Shown here piece after piece: positions 1 through 7,208 of a DNA stretch of 64,000 nt. Under the pieces are notes generated by a model, which saw only the letters and a program-made list of their open reading frames with translations, did no database searches and had not been told where the DNA came from. Both the position numbers and the translations under genes were made by a program. The stretch is from the NCBI GenBank assembly GCA_028709785.1, contig JAQUTK010000014.1:1-64000 (forward strand), read 5' to 3'. Position 1 is the first letter of the stretch, and each line of letters starts with the position of its first letter. The stretch comes from Bacteroidales bacterium. GTDB lineage: Bacteria; Bacteroidota; Bacteroidia; Bacteroidales; JAQUTK01.

Positions 1-131
1 CTGATGAAAAGAAACTATTTTTTATCTGTACGATTGCCGGATACGGGAATGTTATTTTATTCCCTGTTTTTGAAACTAACAGCTTAGATGTATATTCGCT
101 AATATCAAATAATTCAGTGAACCCTATTTAA
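1..131 (+). CDS. C-terminal end of an unidentified protein (partial)
   Basis: The frame starting at base 3 is open from the window edge to a TAA at 129-131 and gives about 42 residues, beginning DEKKLFFICTIAGYGNVILF and ending SNNSVNPI. The composition is protein-like, and a bidirectional terminator follows directly, which supports a real gene end. No family can be recognised from so short a tail, and the rest lies left of the window. An alternative frame (from base 1) also stays open to base 90, so the frame choice is not certain. Confidence 0.5.
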   Translation, partial: DEKKLFFICTIAGYGNVILFPVFETNSLDVYSLISNNSVNPI

Positions 132-134
132 CCA

Positions 135-168
135 AAAGTGGCCCTGATTTGACTTTCAGGGCTACTTT
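135..168. terminator. Bidirectional terminator between convergent genes
   Basis: The arms 135-147 and 156-168 form a 13-bp stem with one G:U pair and an 8-nt loop. The stem has A residues at its 5' side and T residues at its 3' side on both strands. It lies between the partial plus-strand gene and the minus-strand GH2 gene, which converge here. Confidence 0.65.
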
Positions 169-216
169 CTGCTTGAAAAAACCTATATTTTTCAGATGGT
201 TCAACTATAACGAAAC

Positions 217-2709
217 TTATCTGACAAACTTAAAGCTATGAATCTCATTCCGATCATTGATCTGAAGTGTATATATTCCCTCTGAAAGTGAAGATACATC
301 AATCGAACTGAATCTTCCTGATTTCTGATTTACCACACTCCCCTTTGCATCATAAATGGTGGCAGATGCATCATCAGAATCCAATCCGTTTATGAAAAGG
401 GTATCGTGAGAGAGATTGGAGAATATGGAATAACGATTCAAAGAAACCTCCGACAAACCCAGGAAGGGATCCTTCTGAAAAGTGCGAAGTGCTAATCCTG
501 CATCAATGTACTGACCTCCGGTTACCTGATTGCAATGAATCGCGATCACGTTACTCGCATTCGGAAGTAACGCGCTTTTTGCGTTCGCACTCAACGAAAG
601 TGTACTATAACCGGTCGTATAGCCGGTTAAAGAAGTGGCCAGTACTCCATTTATATACACCTCACAAGCCTCATCATGATGCAAGTATAAAAGCAGACTG
701 TCAACAAGAGAACCGGGAAGAGCACCAAGACTGAATTGCTTGCGTATCCATATATCACTCGTGTTCCAAACTGTCCGCACAGTGGTGCCGGGAGTATTGG
801 CTGTGCCAAATCCGGCCTGACCGCTTCGCCAGGATGAATCATTGAAAGAGGTGGTATTCCATCCTGAGGAGGGTGTGGAAGTGGTATATTTCCACATTGT
901 GGCACTTTCAGGAGCTATCGGAAGGACATTTGTCAGAAACAGTTCCTTGTTGATTATCTTGCTGTTTGATTCAAAGATCCTTTTCGGATCCGCTTTCGTT
1001 ACGGCCCTGTCATAGGTCAAAAGGCCATTCAGTTCAATCTCAACATCGGTAATCTGGGTATATACAGCCGCACTCATCCCGTTATTTGTCTTGAATTGCG
1101 TTACATCATTCGCATAGACATCGTATAGATTGGCCAACGCATTGGAAGTATAGACCTTCGTGTATCCAAAGCCGGGGCCCCAAATATGTTTGTTCACCGA
1201 ATAAGCAATACCTCCATATTCTCCACAAGCCAAAGCCTGAGTAGTGCTCGAGGGTGCTGAAGGAGCCGGATAATTATGATAATCCTTCACTTCTCCTGAA
1301 CCATATAAATTCCATCCACTCGCCTCATTGACAATTCGGGAAGGATCCATAGCCTTCACCTCTTTTGCATAGTTCTCGGTATTATGCTGTCCTTGTCCCT
1401 CATTAAACAGTACCCACATAATAATTGACGGACAATTCCAGTGCGTCTCAATCATTTTGCGAAGTTCGGTATGGAACTCCAGTGTATCAATTGCTGGAGG
1501 ATTATCTATGTATGAATTGGGTGAAGGCATATCCTGCCACACCATCAGACCCAGTTTGTCCGCCCAGTAATACCAACGATAAGGCTCTACCTTGATATGC
1601 TTGCGCACCATATTAAATCCAAATTCTTTCATTTTCTCAATATCATACCGCAATGCAGAATCTGTCGGTGCGGTATAAAGTCCATCAGGCCAAAAGCCCT
1701 GATCCAGCGGTCCGATCTGAAAAAGAAATTCATTGTTGAGCAACAGCTTCTTGTACCCATCCACAGTACCTACAGAAATCTTTCGCATTCCAAAATAACT
1801 GGTCAAAGAATCAATGCCTGCACCTTCACTGTTGAGAGTGATAGATAAATCATATAAGAAGGGAGAATCGGGTGTCCAAAGTTTGGCATTGGGGACGGGG
1901 ATTTGCAACTTACTGTTCGCTGCTCCCTCAAAAGTTGTCACGACCACATCGCCCTCTTTAACGACAGCGGTAATGGACTGATTTGTGGCAGATCCTTCGG
2001 TTGTGACCGTCAGATTCAGGAGTGACTTGTCGATATCGGGAACAATCCGGATATTGGATATAGCTGTTTGAGGCACCGGCTCCAACCATACAGACTGCCA
2101 GATACCGGAGGTACAGGTATACATAATACCACCCGGCGTCAAGGATTGTTTTCCGCGCGGCTGACCACCATTACTGGTTGGATCATATACCCGGACTGTT
2201 AACTCTTGCGGACCTGTACCGGTCAGATAAGGAGTGATGTCAAATGAAAACGGATCATATCCACCTTTATGAATACCCAGTGTATGACCATTTATAAACA
2301 CCTCGGATTCATAATCAACTGCTCCAAAGTGCACCAGAATACGTTGGCCATCCCATGTTGAAGGAACGGTGAATGTGCGGCGATACCAAAGTCTTTCGTA
2401 ATGCTGCATCACGCCGGAAATAGCCGACTCGACAGGGAAAGGTACAAGTATCTTACCGGAAAGAGGCTTCGCAGGCAAACCTTCCGTAGCGGAAGTGCCG
2501 GGTTGAAATTGCCAGATACCATTCAGGTTCATCCAATTCTGACGAACCATCTGCGGACGGGGATATTCACCCAACACATTGGAGGTATCAATGGTAGCAG
2601 CAAAAGGTGTCATTAGTTTGGCACTCTTCATAGACCAATCTTGCCCGAATGAAACAAACGTGGCAAGAAAAACACATACAACAACAAACAACGTTCTTCT
2701 TTTTTTCAT
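217..2709 (-). CDS. Secreted GH2-family glycosidase with T9SS-type C-terminal sorting domain
   Basis: This is an 830-residue GH2 enzyme (beta-galactosidase/beta-glucuronidase-like), predicted to cleave a terminal beta-linked sugar outside the cell. A signal peptide covers residues 1-22. The sugar-binding jelly roll spans about 50-210, the immunoglobulin-like domain 215-310 and the TIM barrel 315-590. The acid/base Glu is E437 in MWVLFNEG and the likely nucleophile is E497 in CGEYGG. An extra jelly-roll module lies at about 595-745. The last ~75 residues (start SLNRYSIFSNLSHDTLFING, end GIYTLQINDRNEIHSFKFVR) have the layout of a type A type IX secretion sorting domain, so the protein is probably exported through the Por machinery and anchored at the surface. 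It is convergent with the gene to its left and follows rlmI, whose terminator separates the two. The exact substrate cannot be deduced. Confidence 0.9.
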   Translation of the reverse strand: MKKRRTLFVVVCVFLATFVSFGQDWSMKSAKLMTPFAATIDTSNVLGEYPRPQMVRQNWMNLNGIWQFQPGTSATEGLPAKPLSGKILVPFPVESAISGVMQHYERLWYRRTFTVPSTWDGQRILVHFGAVDYESEVFINGHTLGIHKGGYDPFSFDITPYLTGTGPQELTVRVYDPTSNGGQPRGKQSLTPGGIMYTCTSGIWQSVWLEPVPQTAISNIRIVPDIDKSLLNLTVTTEGSATNQSITAVVKEGDVVVTTFEGAANSKLQIPVPNAKLWTPDSPFLYDLSITLNSEGAGIDSLTSYFGMRKISVGTVDGYKKLLLNNEFLFQIGPLDQGFWPDGLYTAPTDSALRYDIEKMKEFGFNMVRKHIKVEPYRWYYWADKLGLMVWQDMPSPNSYIDNPPAIDTLEFHTELRKMIETHWNCPSIIMWVLFNEGQGQHNTENYAKEVKAMDPSRIVNEASGWNLYGSGEVKDYHNYPAPSAPSSTTQALACGEYGGIAYSVNKHIWGPGFGYTKVYTSNALANLYDVYANDVTQFKTNNGMSAAVYTQITDVEIELNGLLTYDRAVTKADPKRIFESNSKIINKELFLTNVLPIAPESATMWKYTTSTPSSGWNTTSFNDSSWRSGQAGFGTANTPGTTVRTVWNTSDIWIRKQFSLGALPGSLVDSLLLYLHHDEACEVYINGVLATSLTGYTTGYSTLSLSANAKSALLPNASNVIAIHCNQVTGGQYIDAGLALRTFQKDPFLGLSEVSLNRYSIFSNLSHDTLFINGLDSDDASATIYDAKGSVVNQKSGRFSSIDVSSLSEGIYTLQINDRNEIHSFKFVR

Positions 2710-2916
2710 TGGTATAATAATAAATTAGTTCATGGTATATAAAGCCTGCAATTTAGCATTTAATTTATATGTTTTTTTGTTTTTGAAAAAAATCACCTCT
2801 GTGTTTAAACGTATTTAATATGGTACGCAACTGCAGTGGGGTCAGGAAACTATTTTTAATACTCCATGTTTCTGAATACAGGAAGATATGACCTGCATGA
2901 TGGGGCTATTTAGAAA
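2710..2916 (-). promoter_or_regulatory. AT-rich leader and promoter region of the GH2 gene
   Basis: About 200 bp of AT-rich DNA lie between the rlmI terminator and the GH2 start and must contain the GH2 promoter. I find no convincing TTTG/TAnnTTTG pair in it, and no coding frame. Confidence 0.35.
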
Positions 2917-2976
2917 TAAAAAAGCCTGGCACTGATTCCGGTTGGCTTTGAAGCTCAACTAAGATCAGTGCCAGGC
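2917..2976 (-). terminator. Strong terminator of the rlmI operon
   Basis: The arms 2924-2936 (GCCTGGCACTGAT) and 2964-2976 are perfect 13-bp complements. On the minus strand the hairpin is followed by a run of six or seven T (2917-2923). The 27-nt loop contains its own short inverted repeat (around 2941-2960). It lies directly downstream of the rlmI stop codon. Confidence 0.85.
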
Positions 2977-3028
2977 ACAAGAACGAATAATTGGATCGAA
3001 AACAGAGTTTCGAATCCGAATCAGAAGT

Positions 3029-4213
3029 TTATTCCACAAAAAGGACCAATCCTTTCAGATACTCACTTTCCGGATGATAAATGTTTATCGGATGATCGGC
3101 AGGCTGCGTAAGTTGATGCAAGATGCGTACAGTTCGTCCCGATTGAGCGGCAGCACTAAACACAGCTAAACGAAAATCATCTTTAGAGACAACCTGCGAA
3201 CAGGAGAAAGTAAAGAGTATTCCTCCCGGACGTATTTTCTCAAAAGCTTTGGCATTGAGTTTGCGATAGCCCTGCAAGGCATTACGAAGCACATTGCGAT
3301 GCTTAGCAAAGGCGGGAGGATCCAGAATGATCAGATCATAACGATCGCCCATCGCATCCAGAAACTTAAAAGCATCTTCCGCGTAAGCCTCATGCCGTTT
3401 ATCACCGGGGAAATTCAGTTGCACGTTCTGATTGGTCAGATCAATCGCCTTCGACGAACTATCGACAGAATGCACCAATTTGGCATCGCCCCGCATCGCA
3501 TAAAAAGAGAATCCTCCTGTATAACAAAACATGTTAAGCACAGAACGTCCTGCAGCATATTTCTCCAGTAAAGCACGATTCTCCCGTTGATCCACGAAGA
3601 AACCGGTCTTCTGCCCTTTCAGCCAGTCCACATGAAACTTCAGCCCATTTTCCAAAGCTAAATCAGCAGAAGGGCCCCCACAGAGATAGCCGTTTTCTTG
3701 TTGCAGATCCGCCTTGAAAGGCAAAGTTGTTTCCGACTTATAATAGATGTTCTTAATCGTATCTCCCATGACAACACAAATGGCTTCAGCAAGATCCTTT
3801 CTCGCCAAATGCATTCCCACAGAATGCGCCTGCATGACAGCGGTATCGCCGTAGATGTCAACAATCAAGCCCGGCAAACAATCGCCTTCGCCATGCACCA
3901 ACCGATAGGTATTCGTTGTATCGCTATGCGCCAGTCCGAGCACACAACGCACGTCATACGCACTCTGAAAACGTTTTTTCCAAAAAGCTTTGTCAATGGC
4001 CTCTTCTGTAAAGGTCAAAACACGAATGGCGATACTCCCAATCTGGTAATGACCTGCTCCAAGATAGTTCTTTTGGCAATCATACACCTCCACGAGATCT
4101 CCCTCTTCCGGATTGCCTTCCAAACGACCAATGGCCCCGGAAAAAATCCAAGGATGATACCGTCTGGCAGATTCATCTTTTCCACTTCGCAGATAAGCTT
4201 TCTTACTATACAT
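3029..4213 (-). CDS. rlmI: RlmI-family 23S rRNA cytosine-5 methyltransferase
   Basis: This 394-residue class I SAM-dependent methyltransferase is of the RlmI type, whose E. coli member makes m5C1962 in 23S rRNA. An N-terminal PUA-like RNA-binding domain covers about residues 1-75. The catalytic domain has a SAM-binding NMFCYTGGFSFYA segment, LIILDPPAFAK (motif IV) and FTFSCSQ, which carries the family's conserved Cys. The length is normal for the family. It is the last gene of a minus-strand operon, 11 bp after the exonuclease gene, and a strong terminator follows. The long plus-strand frame opposite it is an antisense shadow. Confidence 0.93.
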   Translation of the reverse strand: MYSKKAYLRSGKDESARRYHPWIFSGAIGRLEGNPEEGDLVEVYDCQKNYLGAGHYQIGSIAIRVLTFTEEAIDKAFWKKRFQSAYDVRCVLGLAHSDTTNTYRLVHGEGDCLPGLIVDIYGDTAVMQAHSVGMHLARKDLAEAICVVMGDTIKNIYYKSETTLPFKADLQQENGYLCGGPSADLALENGLKFHVDWLKGQKTGFFVDQRENRALLEKYAAGRSVLNMFCYTGGFSFYAMRGDAKLVHSVDSSSKAIDLTNQNVQLNFPGDKRHEAYAEDAFKFLDAMGDRYDLIILDPPAFAKHRNVLRNALQGYRKLNAKAFEKIRPGGILFTFSCSQVVSKDDFRLAVFSAAAQSGRTVRILHQLTQPADHPINIYHPESEYLKGLVLFVE

Positions 4214-4224
4214 ATTGAATTCTC

Positions 4225-4890
4225 TTATTGTTCTTTTGATTCGTTCTTCACCGGCTTTTGCTGACTCTTTTTCAGCTTTGCCTTCTCATAATTCTCTTTT
4301 TGTCTTCTTTTTTTCTCCAAGTGGAGATAAAGCTCCAGACAAGCGACAGCATCTAATGCTGCGTAATGTGCCTGTTTGTCGGTCAGCTCTTCGGCCTCCC
4401 AGTTGGTAAGGCGTTGCGCTTTGGTAATCTTCTTTTCAAATACGATCGCATAGATCTTCTGCAAACTGTTATCCTCTATATCAAACTGCTTTACATAGCT
4501 CTGCAACTCCACAAAGGAGGAGGGTGCGAATTCAAAACATTTGTTGATCGCATGAAAATCATCCTTGATGGAAAGTCCGATCTTCAGAATATCCGGATTC
4601 TCCAGCAGATCCATCAGCGCAGGATGAAAACCGACTTTGTTCAATCGAAAAAGATAAACCACATTCTCAGAAGCCAACTGCAGCAAAGAGACATCATACA
4701 TCACCCCTTTCTTGAAACTGGGTCGTGTTTCGGTATCAAAGCCAATGACTTTACTACGCAGTAAAGCATTCACAGCTATCGGAACCGCTTCTGGAGAATC
4801 GACTATAATAATCTCCTTCTCTAAAACTAAAATCGGAAAAGCATTGAGTTCCTCTTTCGTGATGCTTTGCCTAAATTTTTTTCTAGTCAT
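4225..4890 (-). CDS. 3'-5' exonuclease of the DnaQ/RNase D fold
   Basis: This 221-residue protein is a DEDDy-type 3'-5' exonuclease domain with little else. The metal-binding acidic motifs are visible as VIGFDTETRPSF (ExoI), SIKDDFHAINK (ExoII) and HYAALDAVACLEL (ExoIII, with the Y of the DEDDy class). The C-terminal ~30 residues are a Lys-rich tail that could bind nucleic acid. It overlaps the preceding DUF5063 gene by 4 bp (ATGA) and precedes rlmI by 11 bp, so the three are translationally linked. The context suggests an RNA-processing or RNA-quality role, but whether it acts on RNA or DNA is not shown by the sequence. Confidence 0.9.
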   Translation of the reverse strand: MTRKKFRQSITKEELNAFPILVLEKEIIIVDSPEAVPIAVNALLRSKVIGFDTETRPSFKKGVMYDVSLLQLASENVVYLFRLNKVGFHPALMDLLENPDILKIGLSIKDDFHAINKCFEFAPSSFVELQSYVKQFDIEDNSLQKIYAIVFEKKITKAQRLTNWEAEELTDKQAHYAALDAVACLELYLHLEKKRRQKENYEKAKLKKSQQKPVKNESKEQ

Positions 4891-5402
4891 TCATGTGTTT
4901 TCATTATGGCATGGAAGGCACGCATTGCATTTGTCAGACGTTGCCCCCAATACTCCTTAAAATTTTCTTTACACAAATACAGTGCGTCATTCATAGTCTC
5001 CGGATTCTCGAGGCGGAAAACACTAACAAAGTTCTTGATATCTTGATAGATATCAGCAAGGTCTTCTGACAAAGTAACCAAAACCGGTGTATCACTGTAA
5101 GGCATATCCGGATGAAAAACTTCCAGATAGTCATCCTGTTCACCTAAAATTCCGGCAATTCTTTGTCTCAATGATTCATACTCCTCTTCAGACACCATAC
5201 TCTCCGGCTCATAGTCGCTGAGTAATTCAACCTGCGGAAGCATCATCGCTTTCAAATAGAGTAACGGCAATATTTTTTGACACCTATCCACCATAGTCTC
5301 TTTCGTAACAGTTTCCTGTGACTCCAAGAGTGCGCAAAAGCTTACTGCTACTGCTACAAACTCTATCGTGTTTTTCTCGTAAATAACATTTTTACTACCC
5401 AT
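4887..5402 (-). CDS. DUF5063 domain protein
   Basis: This 171-residue helical, acidic protein belongs to the Bacteroidetes family DUF5063; its function is unknown. I place the start at MGSKNVIYEKN (5402) rather than the longer frame starting at 5450, because a well-spaced promoter at 5428-5458 predicts transcription starting near 5420, inside the longer version. It is the first gene of the operon with the exonuclease and rlmI, and it overlaps the exonuclease gene by 4 bp. No signal peptide, membrane segment or enzymatic motif is seen. The operon link suggests a cytosolic partner in RNA metabolism (inference). Confidence 0.8.
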   Translation of the reverse strand: MGSKNVIYEKNTIEFVAVAVSFCALLESQETVTKETMVDRCQKILPLLYLKAMMLPQVELLSDYEPESMVSEEEYESLRQRIAGILGEQDDYLEVFHPDMPYSDTPVLVTLSEDLADIYQDIKNFVSVFRLENPETMNDALYLCKENFKEYWGQRLTNAMRAFHAIMKTHE

Positions 5403-5427
5403 GCGAACAATAATCTCAAAAATTTTA

Positions 5428-5458
5428 CAAATGTACCTATTATAAAGCACTATTCAAA
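5428..5458 (-). promoter_or_regulatory. Promoter of the DUF5063-exonuclease-rlmI operon
   Basis: On the minus strand a TTTG (-33 box, 5455-5458) is followed after exactly 19 nt by TACATTTG (-7 box, 5428-5435). This matches the Bacteroidales sigma-ABfr consensus. It sets the start codon at 5402 with a short leader. Confidence 0.7.
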
Positions 5459-5548
5459 AGAATGAATGCAAAAGTACACATAATCTACCTTCATCCGGCA
5501 CTCTTTCAACAAAATAACGCTTGTTATCTCCAACGAAAAGGAATTTTG

Positions 5549-5556
5549 TATCTTTG
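5549..5556 (+). promoter_or_regulatory. Probable -7 box of mntH
   Basis: TATCTTTG lies 23 bp before the mntH start and fits TAnnTTTG. No clear TTTG is present at the expected -33 position, so upstream activation or a weak promoter is possible. Confidence 0.5.
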
Positions 5557-5579
5557 TCAAAAAGAAAAAATAAAACAAT

Positions 5580-6836
5580 ATGATTCGATTCATCAAAGAC
5601 TTGTACAGAAAAGATCACATCCATTACCTTGGTGGCATTGATTTCTTTAAATATATCGGTCCCGGTCTATTAGTCACCGTTGGTTTTATTGATCCGGGCA
5701 ACTGGGCATCCAATTTTGCTGCCGGATCAGATTTCGGTTACACGCTGTTATGGGTAGTTTCTCTTTCCACTATTATGCTGATTATCCTGCAACACAATGT
5801 AGCACACCTGGGTATCGTTACCGGACTCTGTCTTTCCGAAGCAGCTACAAAATACACCCCCAAATGGATCTCTCGTCCGGTGTTAGGAAGTGCGATACTG
5901 GCTTCCATCTCCACTTCTCTGGCTGAGATACTGGGAGGTGCGATTGCTCTGAAAATGCTTTTCGACATTCCAATTACAGTCGGTGCAATCATTGTCACAC
6001 TCTTTGTACTCATCATGCTGTTTACCAACTCCTACAAAAAGATTGAACGCGCCATTATCGCTTTTGTCTCTGTTATCGGACTCTCATTTATCTACGAACT
6101 ATTTCTGGTAGACATCGAATGGGGTGCCGCAGCAAAAGGTTGGGTAACTCCCTCCATTCCTGAAGGTAGTATGCTGATTATTATGAGTGTATTGGGAGCT
6201 GTAGTCATGCCTCACAACCTCTTTCTGCACTCCGAAGTCATACAAAGTCATGAATACAACAAGGAAGACGATAAGTCCATTCGTCACCTGCTGAAATACG
6301 AGTTCTTCGACACCTTCTTTTCCATGATGGTGGGTTGGGCAATTAATTCCGCAATGATCATTTTGGCGGCTGCCACCTTCTTTAAGTATGGAACCCAAGT
6401 GGTAGAGTTACAACAAGCGAGCAGCTTATTAGAGCCTCTTTTGGGCAGCAACGCCGTCAAGATCTTTGCGCTTGCCCTGCTCATGGCCGGTATCTCTTCC
6501 ACGATCACCAGTGGTATGGCGGCAGGATCCATCTTTGCCGGTATCTTTAATGAGCCCTATCACATACATGACAACCACTCTCGTCTGGGTGTAACGATAT
6601 CGCTGGGCATTGCTTTGCTTATCATCTTTTTCATCAGCAATCCATTTAAAGGATTATTGATCTCTCAGATGATCTTAAGCATGCAACTCCCATTTACTGT
6701 TTTTCTCCAGGTGAGCCTCACCTCTTCCAAACGGGTGATGGGAAAATACGTGAATGGAACATTTTCTACCATCGTCCTGTTTACTATCGCAGCCATCGTA
6801 TCCATTCTCAACATCATGCTGCTGATAGGAATGTAA
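5580..6836 (+). CDS. mntH: Nramp-family divalent metal transporter (MntH-like)
   Basis: This 418-residue inner-membrane protein of the Nramp/SLC11 family imports Mn2+ (or Fe2+) coupled to protons. It has about 11 hydrophobic membrane segments. The family's two metal-binding signatures are visible: DPGN in TM1 (FIDPGNWASNFAAGS) and MPH in TM6 (VVMPHNLFLHS). It is transcribed alone, divergent from the rlmI operon. No clear MntR or Fur operator is recognised upstream. Confidence 0.93.
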   Translation: MIRFIKDLYRKDHIHYLGGIDFFKYIGPGLLVTVGFIDPGNWASNFAAGSDFGYTLLWVVSLSTIMLIILQHNVAHLGIVTGLCLSEAATKYTPKWISRPVLGSAILASISTSLAEILGGAIALKMLFDIPITVGAIIVTLFVLIMLFTNSYKKIERAIIAFVSVIGLSFIYELFLVDIEWGAAAKGWVTPSIPEGSMLIIMSVLGAVVMPHNLFLHSEVIQSHEYNKEDDKSIRHLLKYEFFDTFFSMMVGWAINSAMIILAAATFFKYGTQVVELQQASSLLEPLLGSNAVKIFALALLMAGISSTITSGMAAGSIFAGIFNEPYHIHDNHSRLGVTISLGIALLIIFFISNPFKGLLISQMILSMQLPFTVFLQVSLTSSKRVMGKYVNGTFSTIVLFTIAAIVSILNIMLLIGM

Positions 6837-6851
6837 TATACTGGACAAGCA

Positions 6852-6884
6852 TTTGCGATTATTACAATTATTTGTTTATCTTTG
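6852..6884 (+). promoter_or_regulatory. Promoter of the small winged-helix gene
   Basis: TTTG at 6852-6855 and TATCTTTG at 6877-6884 are separated by 21 nt and fit the Bacteroidales -33/-7 consensus. The box lies about 60 bp upstream of the start at 6945. Confidence 0.65.
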
Positions 6885-6944
6885 CTTTCGAATTAACTAA
6901 GCCCGGATAAATGGGCCTATATTCTTAACTAAAATTTCAAACAT

Positions 6945-7145
6945 ATGTTGAAAGAGAAAGCTGGAATTATAGCAGGAGCTATTTGGACCGCGCTGAATGA
7001 GTCTGGCGCACTTGAATCCAAAGTATTGAAGAAAGTTACAAAAACAACGGACAAAGACCTTTTCTTAGGTCTGGGATGGTTGCTTCGCGAAGACAAAATT
7101 GTGATCACTGAAACAGAAAAAGATCTATTGATCGCATTAAAGTAA
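6945..7145 (+). CDS. Small winged helix-turn-helix protein (DUF2582 family)
   Basis: This is a 66-residue stand-alone winged-helix domain of the family annotated as winged HTH (DUF2582, PF10771), common in Bacteroidales. Helices at about residues 6-17 and 22-31 and the recognition-like segment 37-49 (DLFLGLGWLLREDK) are followed by a beta wing (IVITETEKDLLI). It is probably a small DNA-binding or nucleoid-associated regulator; no target is known to me. It has its own promoter and is separated from convergent mutS2 by a terminator. Confidence 0.85.
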   Translation: MLKEKAGIIAGAIWTALNESGALESKVLKKVTKTTDKDLFLGLGWLLREDKIVITETEKDLLIALK

Positions 7146-7152
7146 AAACATG

Positions 7153-7187
7153 TAATGGCGGAATTTTTGAAGAAGATCCCGCCATTA
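7153..7187. terminator. Bidirectional terminator between the wHTH gene and mutS2
   Basis: TAATGGCGG (7153-7161) pairs with CCGCCATTA (7179-7187). The 17-nt loop contains T and A tracts. It lies between two convergent gene ends. Confidence 0.7.
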
Positions 7188-7208
7188 TTGTGTTCTGTTG
7201 CTATTGAA

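Noticed and set aside
3698-4264. 188-codon plus-strand open frame
   Set aside because: It lies entirely antisense to rlmI and the end of the exonuclease operon. No ribosome-binding context or protein family is seen.
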